Assembly: GCA_035697145.1 (NCBI GenBank)
Contig: DASSDL010000204.1
Span: 1 to 24,518, forward strand
Direction of reading: 5' to 3'
DNA from: DASQUK01 sp035697145
Lineage (GTDB): Bacteria; Actinomycetota; Acidimicrobiia; Acidimicrobiales; VFJN01
DNA length: 24,518 bases
Shown here: in pieces, positions 1 through 6,347 of the stretch
How the letters are laid out: each line of letters starts with the position of its first letter
Numbering within the stretch: position 1 is the stretch's first letter
Position numbers and translations under genes: made by a program
Notes under the pieces: model-generated
Told to the model about the DNA's origin: nothing
Seen by the model: the letters and a program-made list of their open reading frames with translations, nothing else
The model's database searches: none

Positions 1-344
1 CATGTTGTTGTGGACTGCCACCGCGTCTTCCTCCTCAGATCGTCTTTCGCAGGACTTCTGAAGATGACGCGGTGGTCGTCGCGTCAGGTGGACCCTCAGC
101 CCATCAGGCCAGGCCCGTACACCACGCTCCGGGACTCAAACGTTGAGCTGCGACCCGGCAACAAATTCCCACGCGGGGTGCCTGCGGAACGCCCTATCCG
201 CTGGGCCTCTACGAACGTGCGAGGATTGGCACGCCATCCTGGCGCTCGGTGGTCAACGCTGCTGGGAGGCCCAGCTGTTGAGCTGCGACCCGGCAACAAA
301 TTCCCACGCGGGGTGCCTGTGGAACGCCCTATCCGCTGGGCCTC
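1..344. other. Gene-poor window edge
   Basis: I see no convincing gene in this stretch. Open frames exist on both strands, but they run through two direct repeats and into the antisense of the next gene, as GC-rich shadow frames do. It holds an imperfect inverted repeat (ACCGCGTCTTC at 20-30 against GATGACGCGGT at 63-73) and the two 69-bp direct repeats listed separately. The stretch lies downstream of the leftward hypothetical gene, so part of it may be that gene's 3' untranslated region. Confidence 0.6.
142..210. repeat. 69-bp direct repeat, copy 1
   Basis: This 69-bp segment starts GTTGAGCTGCGACC and ends GCTGGGCCTCT. It recurs at 277-345 with a single difference (C to T inside CCTGYGGAACG). 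The copies are separated by 66 bp that show no similarity to the repeat, giving a 135-bp period. Just before it, CTCAA at 135-139 pairs with TTGAG at 143-147. No transposase or terminal inverted repeat is visible nearby. Confidence 0.95.
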
Positions 345-345
345 T
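277..345. repeat. 69-bp direct repeat, copy 2
   Basis: This is the second near-identical copy of the segment at 142-210. Its last base is the first base of the stop triplet (345-347, plus strand TTA) of the leftward gene. Unlike copy 1 it can close into a long-range stem: GAGGCCCAGC at 266-275 is perfectly complementary to GCTGGGCCTC at 335-344. A small palindrome, CAGCT-GTTG-AGCTG, spans 272-285. The structure may act as the 3' end of the leftward transcript, but the repeat family is unknown to me. Confidence 0.95.
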
Positions 346-890
346 TATCGGCGTTTGCCCTCGCGGCGGCGCCGGGCCAGGTGGACGTGCGCCTTGGCCG
401 CCCCCCATAGCAACCCCGGCTCGTGGAGCGCCGGGTCGATGTCGGCGAACGAGGCCGGGGCGAGGTCGTACACGTCGGCCGGAAAGCTCCGCACGCTGAA
501 CTCGTCGCGGGTCACCGGCCGTGCGCCGGCCGACTCGAGGACGGTCGTCGCGTGGGGCACGAGCGACCGCAGCACCGCCAACGGGTTTCCCGTCTGGGCG
601 TCGATGTCGGTGGACAGCAATGCCCGCACCCGGCGCCCGCCGTCGAGTTGGGCGGCGCGTCCGGCGTCATTGATCCGCGCCGTCACGACCGCGTCGATCG
701 CGATGCCCCGGTCCGCCAGGACCCTGCGCACCGACCGGTCGATCCACTCGGGGATCGCCTCCTCGATGCGGTCCGCCAGCGCCGTGGCGTACCGGGCCAG
801 CGCCGCGGCGTCGGCGGGATCGTCGAGGAGATGGCGCTCGTCGGCGGCGTCGGGCACGCGCCCGATTCTGGCCGCGTCCGTCCCTACCAT
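345..890 (-). CDS. Conserved hypothetical protein
   Basis: This 181-residue protein has no signal peptide or membrane segment and I cannot assign it a function. It is rich in Ala, Arg and Asp and looks largely alpha-helical. It has an N-terminal part with many short hydrophobic helices, a central DxDxQTGNPLAVLR stretch around residue 100, and a basic C-terminal tail (HLARRRREGKRR). The ATG at 890 is the first start and has only weak Shine-Dalgarno complementarity. It diverges from the exported PLP enzyme across 54 bp, so the two probably share a promoter region. Its stop codon abuts the second 69-bp repeat. Codon bias and GC match the neighbours, so I consider it a real gene. Confidence 0.7.
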   Translation of the reverse strand: MVGTDAARIGRVPDAADERHLLDDPADAAALARYATALADRIEEAIPEWIDRSVRRVLADRGIAIDAVVTARINDAGRAAQLDGGRRVRALLSTDIDAQTGNPLAVLRSLVPHATTVLESAGARPVTRDEFSVRSFPADVYDLAPASFADIDPALHEPGLLWGAAKAHVHLARRRREGKRR

Positions 891-944
891 GTCTTCGGGC
901 GCCGTCGCGGCGCCTCACGACCGCAGTGGCCAGGGGGTGGGCCG

Positions 945-2291
945 ATGGGCGATGTATCCCGGCGGGCGTTCCTGTCTCGGTCGGGCGCGGTTGCCGGCAG
1001 CCTGGCGCTGGGTGGCGTCGCGGCTTGCGAGTCGGGCGCCGAACGAGCCGACCGGCAACGAGGAACGGACGGCGCTGCCAGCGGGGCGGCCTTCGACCCC
1101 GGAGACTGGGAGTCGGTCCGCGACCAGTTCCCGCTGACGCCCGACATCGGCCACTTCGCGGCCTTCGTGCTGGCGGCCCACCCGCGCCCCGTCGCCGACG
1201 CGATCGAGCGGCACCGACGGGGGCTCGACGAGGACACGCACGGCTATCTCGAGGAGCATGAGGGCGAGAACGAGCTCGCCGCCCGTGCCGCCGCGGCCGA
1301 GTACCTCGGGGCCGACGCGGACGAGATCGCGTTCACCGACAGCACCACGATGGGCCTCGGCCTGGTCTACGGCGGCCTGCGGTTGCGGCCCGGCCAGGAG
1401 GTGGTGACCACCGAGCACGACTTCTATTCGACGCACGAGGCGCTGCGGCTGGCCGCCGATCGTGCCGGGGCGACGGTTCGGCGGGTGCGGCTCTACGACC
1501 GGCCGGCGCAGGCATCGGTCGACGAGATCGTGGGCCGGCTGGCTGCGGCCGTCACGCCGGCAACCCGTGCGGTGGCGGTGACCTGGGTCCATTCGAGCAC
1601 CGGCGTGAAGCTGCCGATTGCGCAGATCGGGGCCGCGCTGGCAGAGCTCAATGCCGCGCGCGACGCCGCCGAACGGGTGTTGCTGTGCGTCGACGGCGTG
1701 CACGGGCTGGGTGCCGAGGACGAGACGGTGGAGACGCTCGGGTGCGCCTTCCTGATGTCGGGCACGCACAAGTGGCTCTTCGGGCCACGCGGGACCGGGA
1801 TCGTCTGGGGCCGCCGCGACGCCTGGGATGCGATCGGGCCGACGATCCCACCGTTCGCAGGCGAGCACTTCGGCGCCTGGGCGGCGGGCGTGGCGCCGCC
1901 CGGCACCGACCCGGGTGCATCGAACACGCCGGGCGGCTACCACAGCTTCGAGCACCGGTGGGCTGTCGCCGAGGCGTTCCGGTTCCACCTGGACATCGGC
2001 AGGGCGGCCGTTGCCGAGCGCACCCGGGAGCAGGCCACGCAGCTCAAGGCCGGCCTCGCCGAGTCCGGCATCGAGGTGGTCACGCCCGCCGACCCCGGCC
2101 TCTCGGCGGGCATCGTGTGTGTGTCGATGGGGGAGATCGCACCCGAAGGCGTCGTCGGGTCGCTGCTCGACCGCGGGATCGCCACGAGCGTCACGCCCTA
2201 CCGCGAGCAGTACCTGCGCTTCGGGCCCAGCATCGTCACCTCCCCCGACGAGGTCAAGGCGGTGGTCGACGCCATGCGCGACCTGTCCTAG
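945..2291 (+). CDS. Exported PLP-dependent aminotransferase class V-like lipoprotein
   Basis: This 448-residue protein is of the aminotransferase class V / cysteine desulfurase fold, the group often labelled isopenicillin N epimerase-like. The PLP lysine is K276 in SGTHKWLFGP, preceded by the cofactor-binding VDGVHGLG segment. The N terminus reads as a Tat signal, SRRAFL at residues 5-10, followed by a hydrophobic stretch and a lipobox ending GVAAC with Cys28. A folded cofactor-loaded enzyme would thus be exported and lipid-anchored. I chose ATG 945 because AGGGGGTGG precedes it at good spacing and it gives this signal; the frame stays open farther upstream but that part is antisense to the neighbouring gene. 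The substrate is unknown; beta-lactam chemistry is not implied by anything nearby. Its TAG stop overlaps the TAG of larE in a shared CTAG. Confidence 0.85.
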   Translation: MGDVSRRAFLSRSGAVAGSLALGGVAACESGAERADRQRGTDGAASGAAFDPGDWESVRDQFPLTPDIGHFAAFVLAAHPRPVADAIERHRRGLDEDTHGYLEEHEGENELAARAAAAEYLGADADEIAFTDSTTMGLGLVYGGLRLRPGQEVVTTEHDFYSTHEALRLAADRAGATVRRVRLYDRPAQASVDEIVGRLAAAVTPATRAVAVTWVHSSTGVKLPIAQIGAALAELNAARDAAERVLLCVDGVHGLGAEDETVETLGCAFLMSGTHKWLFGPRGTGIVWGRRDAWDAIGPTIPPFAGEHFGAWAAGVAPPGTDPGASNTPGGYHSFEHRWAVAEAFRFHLDIGRAAVAERTREQATQLKAGLAESGIEVVTPADPGLSAGIVCVSMGEIAPEGVVGSLLDRGIATSVTPYREQYLRFGPSIVTSPDEVKAVVDAMRDLS

Positions 2292-3142
2292 CGGGGACCA
2301 GCAGACGCTCTGTGGCGGGCCGTCAGGCCGAGAGCGGCGTTGAGGTTGCCCGACCGCAGGCCCTCGAGATCCAGCGTCACGTAGCGGTAGCCCACCGCCT
2401 GGACCGCGGCGACCACCTCCTCCCGCAGCGCCACCACATCTGCGAGCCGGTCCAGCGGCACTTCCAGGCGAGCGGTGTCTCCGTAGTGCCGCACCCGCAG
2501 CTCCCGGAACCCCAGCGACCGCAGTGCCGCCTCCGCTCGCTCCACGGTGGCCAACCGCCCCAGAGTCACGGGGGTCCCGTAGGGGAGCCGTGAGGCCAGG
2601 CAGGCGGCCGCCGGCTTGTCCCAGGTGCGCAGGCCGAGGCGCTGGGACCACGCCCTCACGTCGGCCTTGGTGAAGCCCGCATCAACCAGGGGAAACGCCG
2701 CGCCCCGCTCGCTGGCCGCCCGCTGGCCCGGGCGGTGGTCGCCCAGGTCGTCGAGGTTGACGCCCAGCACCACGGTGGCGTCTTCGGCCTCGGCCAGCGG
2801 ACCCGCCGCCCGCAGCAGGGCGTCCTTGCACCAGTAGCACCGGTCGGCGTCGTTGCGGGTGTAGGCGGCGTCGGCCAGCTCGTCGGTCTCGACCTCCCGC
2901 CAGCGCAGTCCCCACTCAGCGGCGAGGTCGGCGCACTCGGCCCGCTCGGCGGCGGGCAGCGACGGTGACACGGCGGTCACGGCGAGGGCCCCGTCGAAAC
3001 CCAGGGTGTCGCGCGCCATCCACGCCAGGAACGCCGAGTCCGCGCCCCCGGAGAAGGCGACCACCACCCGGCCGAGCGTCCGCAGCCCGTCACGCAGGCC
3101 GTCGAGTGAGGCGGCGACGGCTGGATCAGTCGACGCCGTCAA
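2288..3142 (-). CDS. larE: LarE-like ATP-dependent sulfur transferase
   Basis: This 284-residue protein belongs to the LarE family of PP-loop sulfurtransferases, which in lactate racemase maturation turn the carboxylates of a pyridinium nucleotide into thiocarboxylates for the nickel-pincer cofactor. The PP-loop SGGADS lies at residues 31-36. Three conserved-looking cysteines are visible: C102 and C105 in RCYWCK, and C181 in the AACLASR motif that holds the sulfur-donor Cys of the sacrificial LarE type. The CxxC plus third Cys layout fits the iron-sulfur-dependent LarE variants. I place the start at TTG 3142: GGAGG lies a few bases upstream and the TTGA overlap with the alaX stop indicates translational coupling. 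No larA, larB or larC is in the window, so a role in the nickel-pincer pathway is inference; another sulfur transfer is possible. Confidence 0.85.
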   Translation of the reverse strand: MTASTDPAVAASLDGLRDGLRTLGRVVVAFSGGADSAFLAWMARDTLGFDGALAVTAVSPSLPAAERAECADLAAEWGLRWREVETDELADAAYTRNDADRCYWCKDALLRAAGPLAEAEDATVVLGVNLDDLGDHRPGQRAASERGAAFPLVDAGFTKADVRAWSQRLGLRTWDKPAAACLASRLPYGTPVTLGRLATVERAEAALRSLGFRELRVRHYGDTARLEVPLDRLADVVALREEVVAAVQAVGYRYVTLDLEGLRSGNLNAALGLTARHRASAGPR

Positions 3143-3885
3143 GCGTCCTCCACGGCGATTCGGATCCGCTTGTTGCCCTTGCCCTTCGACTCGGTCTTGA
3201 TCACCCGGACGCGGCCGACCTCGGCCGTCGAGCGAACGTGTGTACCGCCGTCGGCCTGCTTGTCGAGCCCGACGATGTCCACCACCCGGATCTCGGCCAC
3301 CGACTCGGGCACCAGGCTGACCTTGGTGCGTATCAGCGCCTCGTCCAGGACGGCCTCGGCCCGGGGGATGAACGAGACCTCGATCGGGCGGTCGGCGGCG
3401 ATCTCGGCCGCCACCAGCGACTCGGCGCGGACACCGAAGCCCTCGGGCGTGGGATCGAGCTCGAAATCCATACGGGCGGCGAGCGGCTCCATGTTGCCGC
3501 CGGTGACCGGAACGCCCCACTCGTTCCAGATCACGCCGCACAGCACGTGCAGCGCGGTGTGGGTGCGCATCAGCTGGTAGCGGCGCTCCCAGTCGATCTC
3601 GCCGTGCACCGGCGTGCCCACGGGGGGCGCCGAGCCGGCGCTGCGGCCGTCACCCCAGAGCGTGTGCAACACCTCGTCACCCTGCTTGCGGACCTCGATC
3701 ACCGTGGCTGAGCCACCGTCCCAGCGCAGGACCCCGACGTCGTGCGGTTGGCCGCCGCCGGTGGGGTAGAACAGCGTGCGCTCGAGGGCGACCCGCACGC
3801 GGTCGTCGCTGGTGTCGACGTGGCTCACCACGGCATCGAAGGTCTGTGCGTACGCATCGTGCAGAAAAGCGAGCTCGGTGGGCAT
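3139..3885 (-). CDS. AlaX-like alanyl-tRNA editing protein
   Basis: This 248-residue protein resembles the stand-alone editing domain of alanyl-tRNA synthetase (AlaX, medium type), which hydrolyses Ser- or Gly-tRNA(Ala). It has the second-domain signature FYPTGGGQPxDxG at residues 39-51, the zinc-binding HxxxH (H109, H113 in RTHTALH), and the C-terminal motif QADGGTHVRSTAEVG with H216. The cysteine normally at the first position of the CGGTH motif is replaced by D212, so zinc ligation may differ. The basic tail has KTESKGKGNKR. The ATG at 3885 is the first in frame. It is the first gene of a two-gene unit with larE, overlapping it by four bases. Deacylase function is inferred from family membership. 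Confidence 0.85.
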   Translation of the reverse strand: MPTELAFLHDAYAQTFDAVVSHVDTSDDRVRVALERTLFYPTGGGQPHDVGVLRWDGGSATVIEVRKQGDEVLHTLWGDGRSAGSAPPVGTPVHGEIDWERRYQLMRTHTALHVLCGVIWNEWGVPVTGGNMEPLAARMDFELDPTPEGFGVRAESLVAAEIAADRPIEVSFIPRAEAVLDEALIRTKVSLVPESVAEIRVVDIVGLDKQADGGTHVRSTAEVGRVRVIKTESKGKGNKRIRIAVEDA

Positions 3886-3960
3886 CGTGATCGATCGTTA
3901 ATGCAACTGGTCGGCAGATCGCAAGCTCCGTCCGGCCATGAGTGGTAGACCTGGGGCGCG

Positions 3961-3978
3961 CGGGAGAACCATCTCCCG
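3961..3978. promoter_or_regulatory. Inverted repeat in the livK leader
   Basis: CGGGAGA and TCTCCCG form a perfect 7-bp stem around ACCA, ending 32 bp upstream of the livK ATG. It may be an operator or a leader hairpin. I cannot place a confident -10 box for livK relative to it. Confidence 0.45.
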
Positions 3979-4009
3979 CTCGTTCAATTGGTGGACAGGG
4001 AGAAACGCA

Positions 4010-5341
4010 ATGCGACAGCACAGCAGGTGGTTGCGACTCCTCGCGCTAGTTCTCGGTGTCACGCTCGTCGCCGCCGCGTGCGGCGACGACGACGACACCG
4101 CCGCGGAGGAAACCACAACGACAGTCGAAGAGGAAGGGGGCGCATCAGCGGCGCCCGCGACCGGAGAGGCCGCGCCCACCTGCCAGGGCGAGAGCGACGG
4201 CATACTCCGGATCGGCGGTCTGCTCCCGCAGACGGGTGACCTTGCGTTCCTGGGCCCGCCCGAGGAAGCCGGTGCCGCCCTGGGGATCCAGGACGTGAAC
4301 GCCGCCGGGGGCGTGCTCGGTCAGCCGGCCGAGTTCGCTGCCGGCGACTCTGGTGACGGCGACCCCGACATCGCCAACCCCACGGTCGACGGCCACCTGG
4401 CGGCCGGTGTCGATGCGATCCTGGGTGCGGCCGCGTCGGGTGTCTCGCTCAACGTGATCGACAAGATCACCAAGGAGAACTGCAAGATCCACTTCTCGCC
4501 GGCCAACACGTCGCCGGAGTTCACCGACTACGACGACGGCGACCTCTACTTCCGCACGTCCCCCTCCGACGTGCTGCAGGGCCGGATCCTGTCCGACCTG
4601 ATCGTCGAGGACGGCCACACCACGGTGGCGCTGCTCGCCCGCCAGGACTCCTACGGTGAGGGCCTGCTGCAGTTCACCAAGGAGCCCCTGGAGGAGCAGG
4701 GTGCCGAGGTCGTGGTGGAGCGGGTGTACGACCCCGAGGCGCAGACCTTCTCCGCCGAGGTCGACGAGGTGATCTCCGCCGACCCCGACGCGCTGGTCAT
4801 GATCGGGTTCGCCGAGTCGAGCATCATCATGAACGACCTGTTCGAGCAGGGGTTCACGCCCGACGAGAAGGGCATCTACCTGGTCGACGGCAACATCGGT
4901 AACGCGCTCGGCGAGGAGTTCAGCGATCCCGGTGCGCTGGTCGGGATCAAGGGCACGCTGCCGAGCGCCGAGCTCACCGAGGACTTCCGGGGCCGGCTGC
5001 TCGAGGTCGATCCCGCGCTGCAGGACTTCAGCTACGGGCCGGAGACCTACGACGCCGTGGTCATCATGGCCCTGGCGGCCGAGGTGGCCGGCAGCGACGA
5101 CCCGGCGCAGGTCGCCGCCAACATCAACGGCGTCACCCGCGAGGGCACGGAGTGCACGACCTTCGAGGAGTGCAAGCAGCTCGTCGCCGACGGCGAGGAC
5201 ATCGACTACAACGGCCCGTCCGGACCGCAGGAGTTCAGCCAGCCGGGCGAGCCGACGGCGGCCACCTTCGCGGTCATGTCCTACGGCGAAGACAACCAGA
5301 TCGACGACAGCGCCACCGAGTTCCGCGAGGCGTCGTTCTGA
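4010..5341 (+). CDS. livK: Branched-chain amino acid-type ABC transporter substrate-binding lipoprotein
   Basis: This 443-residue protein is the extracytoplasmic solute receptor of a Liv-type (HAAT family) importer. Residues 1-24 form a lipoprotein signal ending LVAAAC, with C24 as the lipidated Cys, followed by an acidic and Thr-rich linker (GDDDDTAAEETTTT). The periplasmic-binding fold starts near residue 60 with LRIGGLLPQTGDLAFLGPPEEAG and continues with the usual DSYGEG region. ATG 4010 is chosen for the GGGAG Shine-Dalgarno nine bases upstream and for the signal peptide. The gene converges on the livHMGF operon, separated by a cluster of hairpins, and probably supplies that permease. The ligand (branched-chain amino acids, other amino acids, amides or urea) cannot be told from sequence alone. 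Confidence 0.92.
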   Translation: MRQHSRWLRLLALVLGVTLVAAACGDDDDTAAEETTTTVEEEGGASAAPATGEAAPTCQGESDGILRIGGLLPQTGDLAFLGPPEEAGAALGIQDVNAAGGVLGQPAEFAAGDSGDGDPDIANPTVDGHLAAGVDAILGAAASGVSLNVIDKITKENCKIHFSPANTSPEFTDYDDGDLYFRTSPSDVLQGRILSDLIVEDGHTTVALLARQDSYGEGLLQFTKEPLEEQGAEVVVERVYDPEAQTFSAEVDEVISADPDALVMIGFAESSIIMNDLFEQGFTPDEKGIYLVDGNIGNALGEEFSDPGALVGIKGTLPSAELTEDFRGRLLEVDPALQDFSYGPETYDAVVIMALAAEVAGSDDPAQVAANINGVTREGTECTTFEECKQLVADGEDIDYNGPSGPQEFSQPGEPTAATFAVMSYGEDNQIDDSATEFREASF

Positions 5342-5345
5342 TCCC

Positions 5346-5378
5346 TTAGAGGGGGGAGGGAAACCCTCCCCCCTCTAA
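5346..5378 (+). terminator. livK terminator hairpin
   Basis: TTAGAGGGGGGAGGG and its perfect complement CCCTCCCCCCTCTAA form a 15-bp stem with an AAA loop, starting four bases after the livK stop. There is no U tract, as is common for actinobacterial intrinsic terminators. The GAGGGGGGA core recurs in the hairpin at 17885-17916. Confidence 0.9.
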
Positions 5379-5394
5379 CACCCCCCACGGCTAT

Positions 5395-5464
5395 GGCGCC
5401 GCCCTTTCGGCGGCATTCACTGTCTGTCGCTCGGCCGGCGGAGCCGGATCGAGCGACGGCGGGG
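5395..5464 (+). repeat. Structured 3' element, copy A (downstream of livK)
   Basis: This ~70-nt element is shared with 17911-17979 on the minus strand; in both cases it lies 3' of a gene and in the gene's own orientation. It begins GGCGCC, then the hairpin GCCGCC-CTTTC-GGCGGC (5398-5414), then the compound hairpin with inner stem CCGGC-GGA-GCCGG (5435-5447) and outer stem GTCGCTCG / CGAGCGAC (5426-5433 and 5450-5457). The outer arms differ from copy B but stay complementary. Confidence 0.85.
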
Positions 5465-5480
5465 GGCTCCGGCTGGAGCC
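5465..5480. terminator. Hairpin between livK and livF
   Basis: GGCTCC-GGCT-GGAGCC is a perfect 6-bp stem directly adjoining the structured element, in the convergent livK/livF interval. It may help stop transcription from either side. Confidence 0.5.
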
Positions 5481-5498
5481 TCTGCCCCCCCGCTCCCC

Positions 5499-5517
5499 CG
5501 CCGCGAACCGCGCGGCG
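5499..5517 (-). terminator. Probable livF operon terminator
   Basis: CGCCGCG and CGCGGCG form a 7-bp stem with a five-base loop, lying about 27 bases beyond the livF stop in the direction of livHMGF transcription. No U tract follows. Confidence 0.5.
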
Positions 5518-5543
5518 CATCTCGAGGTCGCCTGGGCGGTGGC

Positions 5544-6347
5544 TCAGTCGACTCGGGCGAGGGTGCCCAAGTAGAGCTCGATGACCTTGGGGTCGTTGAG
5601 CAGCGCGTTGCCCTCGTCGGTGTAGGCGTTGCGGCCCTGGTCGAGCACGTACCCCCGGTGACAGATCTGCAGGCAGCGGTTGGCGTTCTGCTCGACCATG
5701 ACGATCGAGACGCCGGCGTCGTTGATCCGGCGGCAGTTGATGAAGACCTCGTCCTGGTAGGCGGGTGACAGGCCCGCCGACGGCTCGTCGAGCAGCAGGA
5801 CCTTGGGGTCCATCATCACCGCCCGGCCCAACGAGAGCATCTGGCGCTCGCCACCCGACAGCGACCCCGCGCGCTGCGTCCGGCGCTCGGCCAGACGCGG
5901 GAACATCGTCGTCACGACGTCGAACCGCTCACCGAAGTCCTTAGGTCTCAGGTAGATGCCCATCTCCAGGTTCTCGGCGACGGTGAGCTGGGGGAACACG
6001 TTCTCCGTTTGCGGGACGTAGCCGATGCCCATCGACACCAGCTTGTGCGCCTTCATGCCGGTCACGTCTTGGCCCTCGTACATAACCCTGCCCTCACGCA
6101 CCGGGATGAGCCCGAAGAGGGCCTTGACGAGGGTGGACTTGCCCGCACCGTTGGGACCGATGACGCCGATGAGCTCACCCCGGAACAGCTCGAGGTCGGT
6201 GCCGCTGAGGATGTTCACCCCGGGCACGTAGCCGGCCACGACGTCGATTGCCGCAAGCAGGGGTTCTCGGTCGTCGCTTTCGACAACCGCGCCGTCGGTC
6301 GCTGCACCGTCGTTCGCGGGGCGGTCGGTCGCTGCGCTGTCGGTCAC
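5544..6347 (-). CDS. livF: Liv-type ABC transporter ATP-binding protein LivF
   Basis: This 267-residue protein is the second ATPase of the Liv importer. It has Walker A GPNGAGKST, a Q-loop in GYVPQTENVFPQLTV, signature LSGGERQ, Walker B VLLLDEPSAGLS and the LivF-typical MVEQN in place of the switch His. About 25 Ala/Asp/Thr-rich residues precede the ABC domain and appear to be a disordered extension. The start is GTG 6347, whose GTGA overlaps the livG stop by four bases; longer readings would run inside livG. It is the last gene of the livH-livM-livG-livF operon and is followed by hairpins on the way to livK. Confidence 0.93.
   Translation of the reverse strand: MTDSAATDRPANDGAATDGAVVESDDREPLLAAIDVVAGYVPGVNILSGTDLELFRGELIGVIGPNGAGKSTLVKALFGLIPVREGRVMYEGQDVTGMKAHKLVSMGIGYVPQTENVFPQLTVAENLEMGIYLRPKDFGERFDVVTTMFPRLAERRTQRAGSLSGGERQMLSLGRAVMMDPKVLLLDEPSAGLSPAYQDEVFINCRRINDAGVSIVMVEQNANRCLQICHRGYVLDQGRNAYTDEGNALLNDPKVIELYLGTLARVD

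Noticed and set aside
1..3. Possible start codon of a leftward gene at the window edge
   Set aside because: CAT at 1-3 could be ATG on the minus strand, but no Shine-Dalgarno or -10 box precedes it and the coding part is outside the window.
142..345. CRISPR array
   Set aside because: There are only two repeats, each 69 bp, longer than CRISPR repeats, with one spacer and no cas genes.
142..345. Integron attC sites
   Set aside because: GTTGAGC at the repeat start fits the attC core GTTRRRY, but no matching inverse core lies at the other end, and no integrase or cassette gene is seen.
945..2291. Beta-lactam biosynthesis role from isopenicillin N epimerase similarity
   Set aside because: No beta-lactam biosynthetic gene is nearby and the label is applied widely to class V aminotransferase-like proteins.
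915..2651. Long open frame antisense to the PLP enzyme and larE
   Set aside because: Its translation is low-complexity Arg/Gly/Ala sequence without motifs; the opposite strand carries clear enzyme motifs. It is a GC-rich shadow.
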